From the NCBI GenBank assembly GCA_903920425.1, contig CAIXME010000120.1:1-32031 (forward strand): DNA of 32,031 bases, written 5' to 3'. The translations under genes and the position numbers were made by a program. Position 1 is the stretch's first letter, and each line of letters begins with the position of its first letter. This DNA is from an uncultured Pirellula sp. Lineage in GTDB: Bacteria; Planctomycetota; Planctomycetia; Pirellulales; Pirellulaceae. Positions 16,949 through 25,927 of this stretch are shown piece by piece. The notes below the pieces were generated by a model that saw only the letters and a list, made by a program, of their open reading frames with translations, did not search any database and was not told the DNA's origin.

Positions 16949-18613
16949 ATGAATAACGACTATCGCATTTCGCTTATACGTGAACTTCGTGATCAGCAAG
17001 TTCGTTTTGCCCCTCGGGCCAAGAGAAACGAACAAGCGGACCGCGCAGAAAATTTGCTTGCCGAATTGGATCCAGGCAAAAGCTATCCTTATGACTATTT
17101 GTTCTTTCGGGTCACCGAAGTTCGCCCTGATGCGACCGGCTACCGATTGATCAAGGGTGATGACGCCGTTCACGATTTGCGCCTGTTCGTCGAGGACATT
17201 ACCGACTCGATGAATCTACGAGTCGAAGAAGCCACCGAGCCTGTCCATACGGTCGACGACCTGAGCAAGATGTTCAACGTTTCGACGAAGACCATTTCGC
17301 GTTGGCGAGACCAAGGCCTCGTATCGCGTCGCTTCCTGGCAGATGGCAGAAAACGCGTTGGCTTTTTGCACTCCAGCGTCGATCGCTTCGTTTCCCAAAA
17401 CAAAAAACGGGTCCAACGCGGCGAACGATTTAGCCAAATCACCGACGCCGAACGCGACGATATCATCGATCGAGCTCGACGCATTGCCGCAACCGGTGCG
17501 AACCTTTCCGAAGTCGCTCGCATCGTCGGTGCCGATGTAACTCGAAGCACCGAAACGATTCGTTATACGATCAAGAACTTCGATCGGCAGTTTCCAACGA
17601 TGGCAGTTTTCCCTGACCAACGTGAAGTACTGTCGGAAGAAGATCGTCGCGCCATGTACCAACAGCATAACCGGGGCGTCTCGACTGTAATGCTCGCCAA
17701 GCGTTACGGCCGAACTCGCACCAGCATCGTTAGGTTGTTGAACGAGCAACGAGCAATCAAGATCCTCGAGCTGCCTTTGGACTTCATCCCGAACCCAGAG
17801 TTTGACGACGAATCTCGCATCGACGAAATTATGTCGGACGTGCCTGTATCCGCCGATGGAGTTCGGAAAGTCAAAGCCCCGAGCGGCTTGCCTCCGTACT
17901 TGTCCTCCCTGTACGACGTACCTTTGTTGAATCGCGAACAAGAATACCACTTGTTCCGAAAGATGAACTACGTCAAGCATGTTGCGTTCAAGCTCAGAGC
18001 CGAACTCGACACCAAGGCACCCTTGGTGTCGCTCATGGATCAAATCGAGAAGCTTTATGAACAAGCCGTCTCGGTCAAGAACAAGATTGTGCAAGCGAAT
18101 TTGCGATTGGTGGTCTCCATTGCCAAACGGCACGTTGACCCCAACGATGATTTCTTTGGATTGATCAGCGATGGAAACATGTCGTTGATCCGTGCCGTAG
18201 AAAAATTCGACTACGCTCGCGGCAACAAGTTCAGTACTTACGCTTCGTGGGCCATTATGAAGAATTTCGCTCGCACCATTCCGGACGAATTTCGACATCG
18301 TGACCGATTCCGTACCAGTTCCGAAGAGCTGTTTACATCACACGAAGATCGACGAGCAGACAATTTTTCAGCCGAGATCGATCAAGCGTCGCGAACGACT
18401 GAAATCCAAAAGATTTTGCATACGTTGGATCAACGCGAACAACAGATCATTGTTCGCCGATTTGGTCTCGACCATCGCTTCGAACCGCTGACTCTCAAGG
18501 AAGTCGGGGAAGAAATGGGCGTTACCAAGGAACGCATTCGCCAACTGGAGTCCAGGGCACTAGAAAAGTTGCGAGCAGCCGCCGCTCGGGAACACATCGA
18601 TATTCCCGAATAG
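16949..18613 (+). CDS. Sigma-70 family RNA polymerase sigma factor with extra N-terminal helix-turn-helix segments
   Basis: Start MNNDYRISLIRELRDQQVRF at 16949 (the track's start at 16856 is an alternative). Region 2: IVQANLRLVVSIAKRHVDPNDDFFGLISDGNMSLIRAVEKFDYARGNKFSTYASWAIMKNFARTI. Region 4: LDQREQQIIVRRFGL...LTLKEVGEEMGVTKERIRQLESRALEKLRAAA. Upstream, MerR/excisionase-like VHTVDDLSKMFNVSTKTISRWRDQGLVSRRFLADGRKRVGFLHSSVDRFV and two further HTH-like segments. Confidence 0.95.
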   Translation: MNNDYRISLIRELRDQQVRFAPRAKRNEQADRAENLLAELDPGKSYPYDYLFFRVTEVRPDATGYRLIKGDDAVHDLRLFVEDITDSMNLRVEEATEPVHTVDDLSKMFNVSTKTISRWRDQGLVSRRFLADGRKRVGFLHSSVDRFVSQNKKRVQRGERFSQITDAERDDIIDRARRIAATGANLSEVARIVGADVTRSTETIRYTIKNFDRQFPTMAVFPDQREVLSEEDRRAMYQQHNRGVSTVMLAKRYGRTRTSIVRLLNEQRAIKILELPLDFIPNPEFDDESRIDEIMSDVPVSADGVRKVKAPSGLPPYLSSLYDVPLLNREQEYHLFRKMNYVKHVAFKLRAELDTKAPLVSLMDQIEKLYEQAVSVKNKIVQANLRLVVSIAKRHVDPNDDFFGLISDGNMSLIRAVEKFDYARGNKFSTYASWAIMKNFARTIPDEFRHRDRFRTSSEELFTSHEDRRADNFSAEIDQASRTTEIQKILHTLDQREQQIIVRRFGLDHRFEPLTLKEVGEEMGVTKERIRQLESRALEKLRAAAAREHIDIPE

Positions 18614-18649
18614 CAAATAACTTGCAACCGCATTTGCTTCGTCCATCGA

Positions 18650-18680
18650 GGGCTGCTTGCCAAATCAAGCAGCCCTTTTT
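18650..18680 (+). terminator. Rho-independent terminator after the sigma factor gene
   Basis: GGGCTGCTT (18650..18658) - gccaaatc - AAGCAGCCC (18667..18675) followed by TTTTT; perfect 9 bp stem with U-tract. Confidence 0.9.
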
Positions 18681-18935
18681 CGTTTGCGTTCAGCAAAGCC
18701 GAAGGTTCTCGTCGATACCCTAGTCGACCAAACCCTCACCGAAGTCCAATGGGCCAGTATACCCCAAACGACGTCTCGTTCGATTGGCTGAATTAGAACA
18801 GCACTCAGGCGGTTGGGTATGCTCGCGTTACTCCCCGCAATCCGCCCCTTGCGTTACACTGAGATAGCAGGTGTGCAACCTGAGACAAGGTGAGCCACCA
18901 GTTCTAATTTATACTTCCCATCCTCGCGATTCATC

Positions 18936-20030
18936 ATGACCCCAGACTACTCCAAACGACGTGAACGCCTCTTTCGAGAGCTCAAAGACTCCAAGATTCC
19001 CAATTTGTTGGTTACTTGCCCGCACAACGTGACGTACCTCACCGGCTTTACAGGCGAAGACAGTTTCCTGTTTGCCAATCGGGGAGAGATCACCATCTTG
19101 AGCGATCAGAGGTACGAGGAACAATTGCAGAGCGAATGTCCCGATGACGCTTTGTTCATTCGCGGTGCGACCGTATCGCTGATGGATGCGGCCGCCAAAT
19201 GGCTGGCTCCACAGGGCTTGACCGAACTCTGCGTCGAGTCGCAGTCGACGACATTAGCGCAATGGGAAAAGCTGAATCAAGAATTAAAGACCTTATCGAT
19301 TCGCTCCAGCAACGGCGTCATCGAAAAACTGAGGGAAAAGAAAGACGCGACGGAGATCGCTGCTATAGAAAGAGCCATCTCGATCGCTGAGCGTTCGTTT
19401 ACTTCGGTCAAGGCGATGTTGACCGGTCAAATGACCGAAAAGAATGTCGCTGATGAAATCGAGTTCTCGATTCGAAAGCTTGGTGGAGCAGGGAGCGCGT
19501 TCAAGTCCATCGTGGGAGTTGGGCCTCGGGCCGCATTGCCCCACGGCCGGCCATCTGACAAGCGAATCGAAGAAGACGCTTTTGTTTTGATCGATTGGGG
19601 CGCCAAAGAAAATCTATACCTAAGCGATTTGACTCGCATCATAGTTACAGGGAAAGCCACGACCAAATTTCGCAAGATTTATCAAACCGTCCTAAACGCA
19701 CAAGAAGCCGCGATTCGAGCAATCCGACCAGGCATCATGATGAGCGAAGTGGACGCAATCGCCCGCGGCATCATCGACAAGGCCGGCTTTGGCAAGCGAT
19801 TCACTCACTCGCTTGGACATTCATTCGGGCTTCAAATCCACGAATCGATCCGACTCGCTCGAGGTCAAGACCGTCCACTCGAACCCGATATGGTCGTCAC
19901 CGTCGAACCTGGAATTTATATCCCAGGGTTAGCGGGGGTTCGTATTGAAGACGACGTGTTGGTAACCAAGTCGGGAAATCGCGTGCTGACATCGTTGCCC
20001 AAGCAATGGGAAGAGATCGCGACGGAATAA
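18936..20030 (+). CDS. M24 family Xaa-Pro aminopeptidase/dipeptidase
   Basis: 364 aa: MTPDYSKRRERLFRELKDSKIPNLLVTCPHNVTYLTGFTGEDSFLFAN; metal-binding fold motifs ALPHGRPSDKRIEEDAFVLIDWGAKENLYLSDLTRI, HSLGHSFGLQIHESIRLARG, DMVVTVEPGIYIPGLAGVRIEDDVLVT. Confidence 0.95.
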   Translation: MTPDYSKRRERLFRELKDSKIPNLLVTCPHNVTYLTGFTGEDSFLFANRGEITILSDQRYEEQLQSECPDDALFIRGATVSLMDAAAKWLAPQGLTELCVESQSTTLAQWEKLNQELKTLSIRSSNGVIEKLREKKDATEIAAIERAISIAERSFTSVKAMLTGQMTEKNVADEIEFSIRKLGGAGSAFKSIVGVGPRAALPHGRPSDKRIEEDAFVLIDWGAKENLYLSDLTRIIVTGKATTKFRKIYQTVLNAQEAAIRAIRPGIMMSEVDAIARGIIDKAGFGKRFTHSLGHSFGLQIHESIRLARGQDRPLEPDMVVTVEPGIYIPGLAGVRIEDDVLVTKSGNRVLTSLPKQWEEIATE

Positions 20031-20122
20031 TTGACTTTGGGATACCAATCGATAGGATTCTCTATCTTTTCTTCGAGATAGGATTCTCCGGTCTACATTC
20101 AATCCAAGATGGGTGCTCCGCC

Positions 20123-21139
20123 ATGATCATCGTTCGCGAAGTGACGACAGACGACTTGGATGCATTGTGGGAACTCATCGGTCGAGCCAACACGGGGATG
20201 ACGTCGCTCAACATCGACAAGTCTCAATTGGCCGATCGTATTGAGCGATCACATTTTGCGTTCCGGAGAACCATGGAGAAACCGGAAGGTGCTCCCTATG
20301 TTTTCGTCATGCAAGACCTCGATTCCGGTTCGTTAATCGGCACATCGTGCATCTTCTCGAAGACAGGCGGTTTTGAACCTTTCTATGCCTATCGACTTGT
20401 TACCGAAGTGAGTCACTCGGATCTCTTGCAGCAGTCTTACGACACTCGCTCCCTGCAGTTGGTAAAGATCCATAATGGCCCAACAGAAATAGGTAGCTTG
20501 TTCCTTTTGCCAGAGTATCGCGGCAAGGGATGTGGCAAACTATTGAGCATGTCTCGATTCGCTTACATGGCACAAAAGCCAAAGCGATTCTCCTCGGTAA
20601 CCATCGCCGAGATGCGAGGATTCTTGAACGAGGAAAACCGAAGCCCCATTTGGGACGCCATCGGGGCGCACTTCTTTAAGATGGACTTCCCTCGAGCTGA
20701 CTCGCTCTCGATGATCGACAAGCAGTTTATTGAAGACCTAATGCCCAAGCACCCCATCTATTTGGACCTGCTCCCAGAGCCAGCCAAATCAGCGCTCGGC
20801 CAAGTGCACAACCAAACCAAGGCAGCGTTAGCCATGTTGGAAGCCCAAGGGTTTCGGCGAAACGACATGGTAGACATCTTCGATGGCGGGCCTGTTGTGG
20901 AATGCCCCACTGCCCAAATTTTGGCGATCAAGAATTCTCGTGTGGTCCGGTTGTCTTCCGATAGTGCATCCGACGCTTTAACTGGCGGGACTGTTTTCCA
21001 GGGAGCAATCGTCACTGCGAATCGCTCTCCCTTTCTCGCCATCCAATGCGACGTGCACGTGAAAGACGACCAAGCCTGGATAGACGACGAATGCAGATCT
21101 GTGCTGGGAGTTCACCCCGGAGACAGCATACGCATCTGA
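20123..21139 (+). CDS. Arginine N-succinyltransferase-like protein (AstA family)
   Basis: ORF 20006..21139; start MIIVREVTTDDLDALWELIGRANTGMTSLNIDKSQLADRIERS at 20123. AstA-like: YVFVMQDLDSGSLIGTSCIFSKTGGFEPFYAYR, EIGSLFLLPEYRGKGCGKLLSMSRFAYMA, VTIAEMRGFLNEENRSPIWDAIGAHFFKMDFPRAD, ELMPKHPIY-like DLMPKHPIYLDLL, IDIFDGGP-like VDIFDGGPVVEC. Confidence 0.92.
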   Translation: MIIVREVTTDDLDALWELIGRANTGMTSLNIDKSQLADRIERSHFAFRRTMEKPEGAPYVFVMQDLDSGSLIGTSCIFSKTGGFEPFYAYRLVTEVSHSDLLQQSYDTRSLQLVKIHNGPTEIGSLFLLPEYRGKGCGKLLSMSRFAYMAQKPKRFSSVTIAEMRGFLNEENRSPIWDAIGAHFFKMDFPRADSLSMIDKQFIEDLMPKHPIYLDLLPEPAKSALGQVHNQTKAALAMLEAQGFRRNDMVDIFDGGPVVECPTAQILAIKNSRVVRLSSDSASDALTGGTVFQGAIVTANRSPFLAIQCDVHVKDDQAWIDDECRSVLGVHPGDSIRI

Positions 21140-21185
21140 CGGAGGATGCGTAAATTTCATGCCACGCTGCCAGTCACGGCTCACC

Positions 21186-21219
21186 AAAAAAATACCCGCG
21201 GGTAGTGATTACCCGCGGG
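21186..21219 (-). terminator. Strong hairpin with A-run on its left: intrinsic terminator for the minus-strand M16 gene, possibly bidirectional
   Basis: AAAAAAA(21186..21192)ta-CCCGCGGGTA(21195..21204)-gtgat-TACCCGCGGG(21210..21219); perfect 10 bp GC-rich stem. On the minus strand the A-run is a U-tract downstream of the M16 stop at 21258. Confidence 0.88.
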
Positions 21220-21257
21220 CATAGGTTTGACAGAGGCAATTTGCGATCAGTCGGGGA

Positions 21258-24029
21258 TTACTTAAAATCACCCGCTCGCAAGATCACCAACTTGGCTGGG
21301 TCGATATGCTTCTCAAATGCCTTGCGAATATCTTCAGGCTTGAGTGCATTGACCTTTTCTTCTCGAGCTTTGGTGTATGCAAACGTCCGTCCCAAGTGCA
21401 AATTGGAAACCAGCTGGCCAGCAATCGCACCGTCCCCTGTGCGGGAAACCTTGAGCGACTCGAGGTAAGCCTTCTTGGCGTCGGCAACTTCTGCTTCCGT
21501 TGGCCCGTCCTTGATAAAGCGTTGCAGCTCCTCCATTGCCGCCTTTTCCACCGCATCAATGTTCGCCGGATTGGTAATGGCGTTGATGGTGAATCGAGCG
21601 TCGTTACCTCGCGATGGAGCGGAGACAGACGAAGTCACGCCGTACGAAAGGCCTTCTTTCTGACGGATGCGATCGCCGAGTCTCGACGAGAGCGTTCCAC
21701 CGCCAAGAATGAAGTTGCCGATATCGAGAGCTGTGCTGTCGGAGTCCTCTTCGTTCAACGGCAACGCAAGGCTGGCCATAAACACCGCGTTCGCCTTGTC
21801 CGGCGTTAGGATGTCTGCCTTTGAGCCCTTCATTTCTTTGATGGCATCCCGTTCAATCGATCGGAATGGCACTTGAGATTTCCAGTTTTGCAATGCAGTC
21901 TTCACGGCATTCACTACAGGCTCTGGCTCAAAATCACCAACGATGGCGATCTCGGCTACGCTGCTAGAGATTTGGGACTTGTAAATGTTCACAACGTCCT
22001 CAAGCGTCACTTTTTCCAACTCTGCCATCGACTCTTCCATCGAAGGGACATAGCGGACGTCACCCTTTGGATAGTCCGACAATGACTTGCCCATCTTGTC
22101 GCTAGCCAACGCATTCGGATCCGACTGCATGGATTGCATGCGATTGAGCGTACGCAATTTCATTTGCTCGAACTCGTCTGCAGGGAATGCAGGGTCTCGC
22201 AGAATTTGACTTAAGAGTTCAATCCCGGCAACGAGCGATTCGCGTTTCGCTTCGATGGAAAAGCCAAGTTGTCCTGCTCGGCCTCCGCCACCACCTCCGC
22301 CGCCACGACCGCCACGGCGTCCACCACCGCCACCCGCTCCACCGGAAATCTGAACCCCAAGGGCATCCATCCGTTCTTGCAAGGCTTGTCGATCCAGCTT
22401 GGATGTTCCTGCCATCATCATCCCGGAGAGCATGCCTGCTGCGGTCGTCTTACCTGCAAGCGATTCTTCGTTGCCATAACGCAGCGAAACACTCATGGAA
22501 ACCGTTTGTCCTCGGTTCTTTTTGGGAATCATGGAAATACGCATTCCATCGATCTCAATCGTTTTGGTGCGTGCATCCAAATTCTCTGGGGATGGATCGA
22601 ACACTTCACCCGACGCGATCGCTTCACCGCCGCGATAGTCTTTTACCACATCTGCGATGGAGCCAACGGATGGAACCGTCATGCGTTGCGGAGCATCCGC
22701 GGGAATAAATACACCCACGGTTCGGTTGTAAGCAGGGAAGTACATTTTGGCGACACGATTGACATCGGCAGCCGTTACCTTGGCAATACGATCGCGTTGG
22801 ACAAACAACAATCGCCAATCGCCAAGAGCGGCCGCGCTGCTCAGAGCGCCCGACATCGCTGATGCACTTGCGATCAATTGCTCCGAACGTCGTTTGGATC
22901 GAGTCTTGGCCCGCTCAACAGCTTCTTCGCTAAACGGCTCATCACCGAGCGTATCCATAATCGACAGGAGCTTCTCTTTCACCTTTTCGAGATTCCCCTC
23001 GTTGGGCTCAGCAGACACGGTAAACAAACCGGGATCGTGCGAGTTATCTGCACCGGCTCCAGCGCTCGATGCCAATTTCGTTTCGACCAACAATGCATCC
23101 AACCGACCAACCTTGGACTCGGACAGCACACTGCCGAGGATCGAAAGAGGTGCCCAATCTGGGTGTGACGCCGAAGGCATATGGTACGCCGCTTGAACCG
23201 ATCCAATCGCACCAACACGGCGCAACGTCACAAAACGTTCGCCGTCTTGAGCTGGTTCTTCGGTATAAGGAGCATCGAGCTTTCGCTCGGGCTTCGGAAT
23301 GGAGCCCAAGTACTTGTTGACGTACTCCAACGCCTTGGCCTCATCGAATTGCCCGGTGATGATGAGCACGACGTTATCAGGCTGATAGTATTTCTTGTAG
23401 AAAGCCTGCAAATTGTGAATTGGCACACGTTCGATGTCGGATCGATTTCCAATGGTCGACTTGCCGTAATTGTGCCATTCGTAAGCGACAGCTTGGACGC
23501 GTTGTGACAGAACTGCTTGCGGGCTGTTCTCACCACGTTCGAATTCGTTGCGAACAACGGTAAACTCCGACTGCAAATCTTCACCCTTGATGAAGCTATT
23601 CACGAGTCGATCGCTTTCGATATGAATAGCGAATTCCAAGTTCTCGTTGTTCGCAGGGAGCGTTTCAAAATAATTGGTTCGGTCCACGTTCGTGGTCCCA
23701 TTGAAATTGGCACCGTGATCGCGAAGCGCCTTGGGCACTTCGGGGAAAGTAGGTGTTCCTTTAAAAACAAGGTGCTCGAGCAAGTGCGCCATTCCGGCCT
23801 CGCCGTAGCCTTCATGCCGGGAACCAACCAGCACCGTCATATTGACGGAAATCGTCGGACGCGAAGGTTCCGGAAACAATACAACACGTGCACCGTTGGC
23901 AAGCTTGTACTCAGTCGCTCCCTCGACCGAAACCACTTTCTGCGGAGCATCCACCGCATACAAAGGCATGAATTGGCTTGAGCCAATACACGCCAAAAGC
24001 CCTAACCCTAAACGCAAACAACGAGACAT
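21258..24029 (-). CDS. M16 (insulinase/PqqL-like) family zinc metalloprotease, tandem M16 domains
   Basis: Signal-like start MSRCLRLGLGLLACIGSSQFMPLYAVDA. Active first half: GEAGMAHLLEHLVFKGTPTF (HxxEH) with downstream SEFTVVRNEFERGENSP; second half lacks HxxEH (AGKTTAAGMLSGMMMAGTS). A Gly/Arg-rich insert lies in the second half. Confidence 0.95.
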   Translation of the reverse strand: MSRCLRLGLGLLACIGSSQFMPLYAVDAPQKVVSVEGATEYKLANGARVVLFPEPSRPTISVNMTVLVGSRHEGYGEAGMAHLLEHLVFKGTPTFPEVPKALRDHGANFNGTTNVDRTNYFETLPANNENLEFAIHIESDRLVNSFIKGEDLQSEFTVVRNEFERGENSPQAVLSQRVQAVAYEWHNYGKSTIGNRSDIERVPIHNLQAFYKKYYQPDNVVLIITGQFDEAKALEYVNKYLGSIPKPERKLDAPYTEEPAQDGERFVTLRRVGAIGSVQAAYHMPSASHPDWAPLSILGSVLSESKVGRLDALLVETKLASSAGAGADNSHDPGLFTVSAEPNEGNLEKVKEKLLSIMDTLGDEPFSEEAVERAKTRSKRRSEQLIASASAMSGALSSAAALGDWRLLFVQRDRIAKVTAADVNRVAKMYFPAYNRTVGVFIPADAPQRMTVPSVGSIADVVKDYRGGEAIASGEVFDPSPENLDARTKTIEIDGMRISMIPKKNRGQTVSMSVSLRYGNEESLAGKTTAAGMLSGMMMAGTSKLDRQALQERMDALGVQISGGAGGGGGRRGGRGGGGGGGGRAGQLGFSIEAKRESLVAGIELLSQILRDPAFPADEFEQMKLRTLNRMQSMQSDPNALASDKMGKSLSDYPKGDVRYVPSMEESMAELEKVTLEDVVNIYKSQISSSVAEIAIVGDFEPEPVVNAVKTALQNWKSQVPFRSIERDAIKEMKGSKADILTPDKANAVFMASLALPLNEEDSDSTALDIGNFILGGGTLSSRLGDRIRQKEGLSYGVTSSVSAPSRGNDARFTINAITNPANIDAVEKAAMEELQRFIKDGPTEAEVADAKKAYLESLKVSRTGDGAIAGQLVSNLHLGRTFAYTKAREEKVNALKPEDIRKAFEKHIDPAKLVILRAGDFK

Positions 24030-24126
24030 TCCTATGCTCCCAAAGAAACAGGTGATAACTGCACGAAAAAACATGTCCGCCTACCGCGGATTATAGCGAT
24101 CAGCAAACCGTCAATGCAGAAAATTG

Positions 24127-24150
24127 CAGGGCGAAACGATCGTTTCCCTG
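24127..24150. promoter_or_regulatory. Candidate operator-like palindrome upstream of the M16 gene
   Basis: CAGG-gc-GAAACGATCGTTTC-CCTG; perfect 14 bp palindrome GAAACGATCGTTTC at 24133..24146 with short flanking complementary arms, about 100 bp upstream of the M16 start codon. Confidence 0.35.
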
Positions 24151-24214
24151 TAAATGCAGCCGAAAGAATGGGCTGCCAAAGAGGCCATGTTTGCACTGGC
24201 ATATCCGCTTGAAA

Positions 24215-24239
24215 GGCGCGATCTAAAGAAGATCGCGCC
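24215..24239 (-). terminator. Hairpin downstream of pgk; probable terminator
   Basis: GGCGCGATCT-aaaga-AGATCGCGCC; perfect 10 bp stem; on the minus strand followed by TTTC. Lies 85 bp past the pgk stop. Confidence 0.7.
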
Positions 24240-24323
24240 CTCATGCAATCCAAGCGAAATCGATCACCACAAAAGCACTGGGATCGGGCGCGTCGAATCG
24301 AGACGATCCGCTTGATGGACGAA

Positions 24324-25511
24324 CTAAGCGTTATCCAAAAGCTCGACGGCTTGGAACTTTTCACCTTCTAGCATGGACAAACTAGCTCCTCCGCCCGTGC
24401 TGACGTGCGTGACGGAATCGGCGAACCCGAGTTGTTCAATCGCAGCAGCGCTGTCACCACCACCGATGATGCTAACGCCATCGCTGTTGGCAACCGCTTG
24501 AGCGACCGCAACGGTTCCTTGATCGAACGGCGGCATTTCAAACACCCCCATCGGACCATTCCATACAATCGTTTTCGCCTTCTCTACGATCGCAGCAAAT
24601 TTCTTCGCTGTCTCAGGGCCAATATCAAAGCCTTCCCATCCATCAGGAATCTTGCCTGCTGCAACGACTTGTTTGTTGCACGTACCCTTGAAATCGTCGC
24701 CGCAATGGGTGTCCAACGGTAGAACCAGTTTGTCACCCGCTTTTGCAATGAGTTCCTTGGCCAGTTCGACCTTGTCTTTTTCAACGCGACTGTTTCCGGT
24801 GGAGCCGCCTTGAGCAAGCGAAAACGTATAGGCCATCGCGCCGCCGATGAGCACTTGATCGCAGATGCCAAGCAGGTTGCTGATGACATTGATCTTGTCG
24901 CTCACCTTGGCACCACCCAAGATTGCCACAAAGGGACGCTCAGGATTTGCGATGGTATCGCTCAAGTATTGAATCTCTTTTGCGACTAAGAAACCAACCA
25001 CCTTGGGCTTCGTACCCATTGCCAATGGCACCGCTACCATCGACGCTTCCGCTCGGTGGCAAGTTCCAAACGCATCGTTGCAGTAGATATCGGCCCAATT
25101 GGCGAGCGTGTTCGAATAGACGGCCTCACCATCCTTTTCACCTGGATTGAAGCGGACGTTCTCGAGAACCAAAACTTCGCCAGCTTTGAGCGATGCGATC
25201 TTGGATGCAGCATCCGGACCGACGGTGTCGCTCGCAAAGGCGACTGGTTTCCCGAGCAATTCAGCCAAGCGAACGGCGGTCGGTCTTAGCGTGAATTCAG
25301 GTTCAGGACCTTTCCCCTTGGGACGCCCCAAGTGGCTCATCAGCACCAATTTCCCACCGCGTTGGATCACCGATTCGATAGACGGAAGAGCCATTCGAAT
25401 CCGGCGGTCATCTGTGATTGCTCCGGTGTCATCCTGCGGAACGTTGAAATCAACTCGCATCAAGACAACTTTGCCCTGACAATCAACATCCGAAATACTC
25501 TTTTTGGCCAT
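24324..25511 (-). CDS. pgk: Phosphoglycerate kinase
   Basis: Start [66 protein letters not shown] at 25511; LLENVRF-like [82 protein letters not shown]. Confidence 0.98.
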   Translation of the reverse strand: MAKKSISDVDCQGKVVLMRVDFNVPQDDTGAITDDRRIRMALPSIESVIQRGGKLVLMSHLGRPKGKGPEPEFTLRPTAVRLAELLGKPVAFASDTVGPDAASKIASLKAGEVLVLENVRFNPGEKDGEAVYSNTLANWADIYCNDAFGTCHRAEASMVAVPLAMGTKPKVVGFLVAKEIQYLSDTIANPERPFVAILGGAKVSDKINVISNLLGICDQVLIGGAMAYTFSLAQGGSTGNSRVEKDKVELAKELIAKAGDKLVLPLDTHCGDDFKGTCNKQVVAAGKIPDGWEGFDIGPETAKKFAAIVEKAKTIVWNGPMGVFEMPPFDQGTVAVAQAVANSDGVSIIGGGDSAAAIEQLGFADSVTHVSTGGGASLSMLEGEKFQAVELLDNA

Positions 25512-25927
25512 GTTTCTTTGCAATCTCTTCGGGTTTTCTGAATCGGAGCCACGCTAGGCTTCGTGGAATTGGCTATTTAACCGGAAACATAAAATCTGGG
25601 TAGCGTTAATGGCAGAAGAGATTGCTTGATTAACTGGATTGATACAGCAAAGGAACTCCCATCCACCGATTGATAAGTTGCCTGGAACAAGCTATAGTTT
25701 GGGCAGGTTGCGAAAAAGCGACCCCTTATTAGGCGTTTTCGGGGATCATGATTCCCAAAGGCACCCAATGAGCCCGCCGGTACTTCACGTTGTTCTTATT
25801 GAATCAAACTCTTCTTCTCCTCAACGCTCAGTAGCCACCAACTGTGCGGGATCAACGTGAAGTACCTGTTTCCTCCCAAAAATTACCATTGATACGATCC
25901 TTTCGATTCACCTGGAGTAACTTCGCT

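Noticed and set aside
17216-18298. 360-aa minus-strand ORF opposite the sigma factor
   Set aside because: Antisense of strongly motif-supported sigma-70 coding sequence; no recognisable domain of its own.
22187-22862. Overlapping plus-strand ORFs opposite the M16 protease, rich in His/Arg/Thr
   Set aside because: The unusual composition is produced by reading the Gly-rich codons in antisense; not independent genes.
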